23,875 nt of DNA from JALYIM01 sp040003205 (lineage in GTDB: Bacteria; Acidobacteriota; Terriglobia; Terriglobales; Acidobacteriaceae): positions 1-23,875 of the forward strand of contig JBDUDA010000014.1 in NCBI GenBank assembly GCA_040003205.1. Reading direction: 5' to 3'. Positions 23,676-23,875 of the stretch are shown here, piece after piece (position 1 is the first letter of the stretch; each line of letters starts with the position of its first letter). The translations under genes were made by a program, and so were the position numbers. The notes beneath the pieces were generated by a model. It did not search any database. It saw nothing but the letters and a program-made list of their open reading frames with translations, and was not told where the DNA came from.

Positions 23676-23875
23676 CTATTTCGCCGGACGGCTGGCAGGC
23701 GGAACGACTCCGTTCATGCGCAAGTATTCAACCATCTGTCCGTAGTGATCAAATGGATGAGCCACAACGGTCAGCGCGAGACCCAGCCTGGTGGCGGAGT
23801 CGTCGCCGAAAGGATCCTTGATGGACGCGACCAAATTCTTCTCATCAACTGAATTCATCGCCTTATGCGCGTAGG
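23676..23875 (-). CDS. DinB-family protein, C-terminal part (5' end outside window)
   Basis: The frame is open through the right edge, so only the last 65 complete codons are present. The end HPFDHYGQMVEYLRMNGVVP, followed by PASRPAK, is characteristic of DinB/YfiT-like four-helix proteins, whose conserved histidines bind a divalent metal. These include putative metal-dependent, thiol-linked enzymes; the specific reaction is unknown. The ATG at 23858 is internal, not the start. The family call rests on a short stretch but a distinctive one. Confidence 0.7.
   Translation of the reverse strand, partial: YAHKAMNSVDEKNLVASIKDPFGDDSATRLGLALTVVAHPFDHYGQMVEYLRMNGVVPPASRPAK

Noticed and set aside
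1..23875. CRISPR arrays, tRNA or rRNA genes, insertion sequences, phage or defence genes.
   Set aside because: Reading all gaps and both strands showed no repeat-spacer pattern, no tRNA-like cloverleaf sequence, and no transposase, integrase or known defence proteins. Almost all DNA is covered by housekeeping or accessory metabolic genes.

Overview
The window looks like chromosomal DNA of a heterotrophic Gram-negative bacterium, most likely an acidobacterium of the Terriglobia type. This is an inference from gene content. The strongest hints are a very large Oar-like TonB-dependent receptor with an N-terminal carboxypeptidase-regulatory-like domain, a LacI regulator beside it, an AsmA-like inner-membrane protein, and a KaiC/KaiB/histidine-kinase cluster in a genome segment with no photosynthesis genes. 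No rRNA, tRNA, insertion sequence, prophage or CRISPR array was seen. No gene-free stretch exceeds about 210 bases. Both edges cut genes: glutamate synthase on the left and a DinB-family protein on the right.

Layout. (1) 1-4225, plus: gltB (3' part) and gltD, overlapping by 8 bases; together they encode the NADPH-dependent glutamate synthase. (2) 4365-5573, plus: threonine dehydratase with a C-terminal ACT domain. (3) 13601-5600, minus: eight same-strand genes with short gaps. In transcription order they are an exported TPR protein, an AsmA-like protein, kaiC, kaiB, a second divergent kaiB, a PAS histidine kinase, a HAD phosphatase and a helix-hairpin-helix lipoprotein. The four Kai-module genes overlap by 4 bases or lie 8 bases apart, so they are almost certainly one translationally coupled operon. 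(4) 13720-18504, plus: a LacI-family regulator followed by the TonB-dependent receptor, with recognisable promoter and palindrome candidates upstream of each. (5) 20987-18590, minus: a trans-sulfuration PLP enzyme (cystathionine gamma-synthase type) and a Gfo/Idh/MocA oxidoreductase. (6) 21194-23571, plus: threonine synthase and homoserine kinase, divergent from the PLP enzyme. (7) 23875-23676, minus: C-terminus of a DinB-family protein.

How the genes fit together. Parts 1, 2, 5 and 6 form an amino-acid theme. Glutamate synthase supplies amino groups. Homoserine goes either to threonine (ThrB, ThrC) or towards methionine (the PLP enzyme), and threonine goes on towards isoleucine through threonine dehydratase. 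The most interesting content is the Kai module: a two-domain KaiC with a C-terminal coiled coil, two unlike KaiB proteins, no KaiA, and a soluble PAS/HisKA_3 kinase as the probable output or input arm. This resembles a KaiA-independent timer rather than the full cyanobacterial clock. The kinase has no response regulator in the window. LacI plus TonB receptor looks like a regulated nutrient-uptake unit of unknown substrate.

Several start sites were moved from the longest reading frame to an internal start because a Shine-Dalgarno sequence, a lipobox or an ATGA overlap favours it. These choices are explained per gene.
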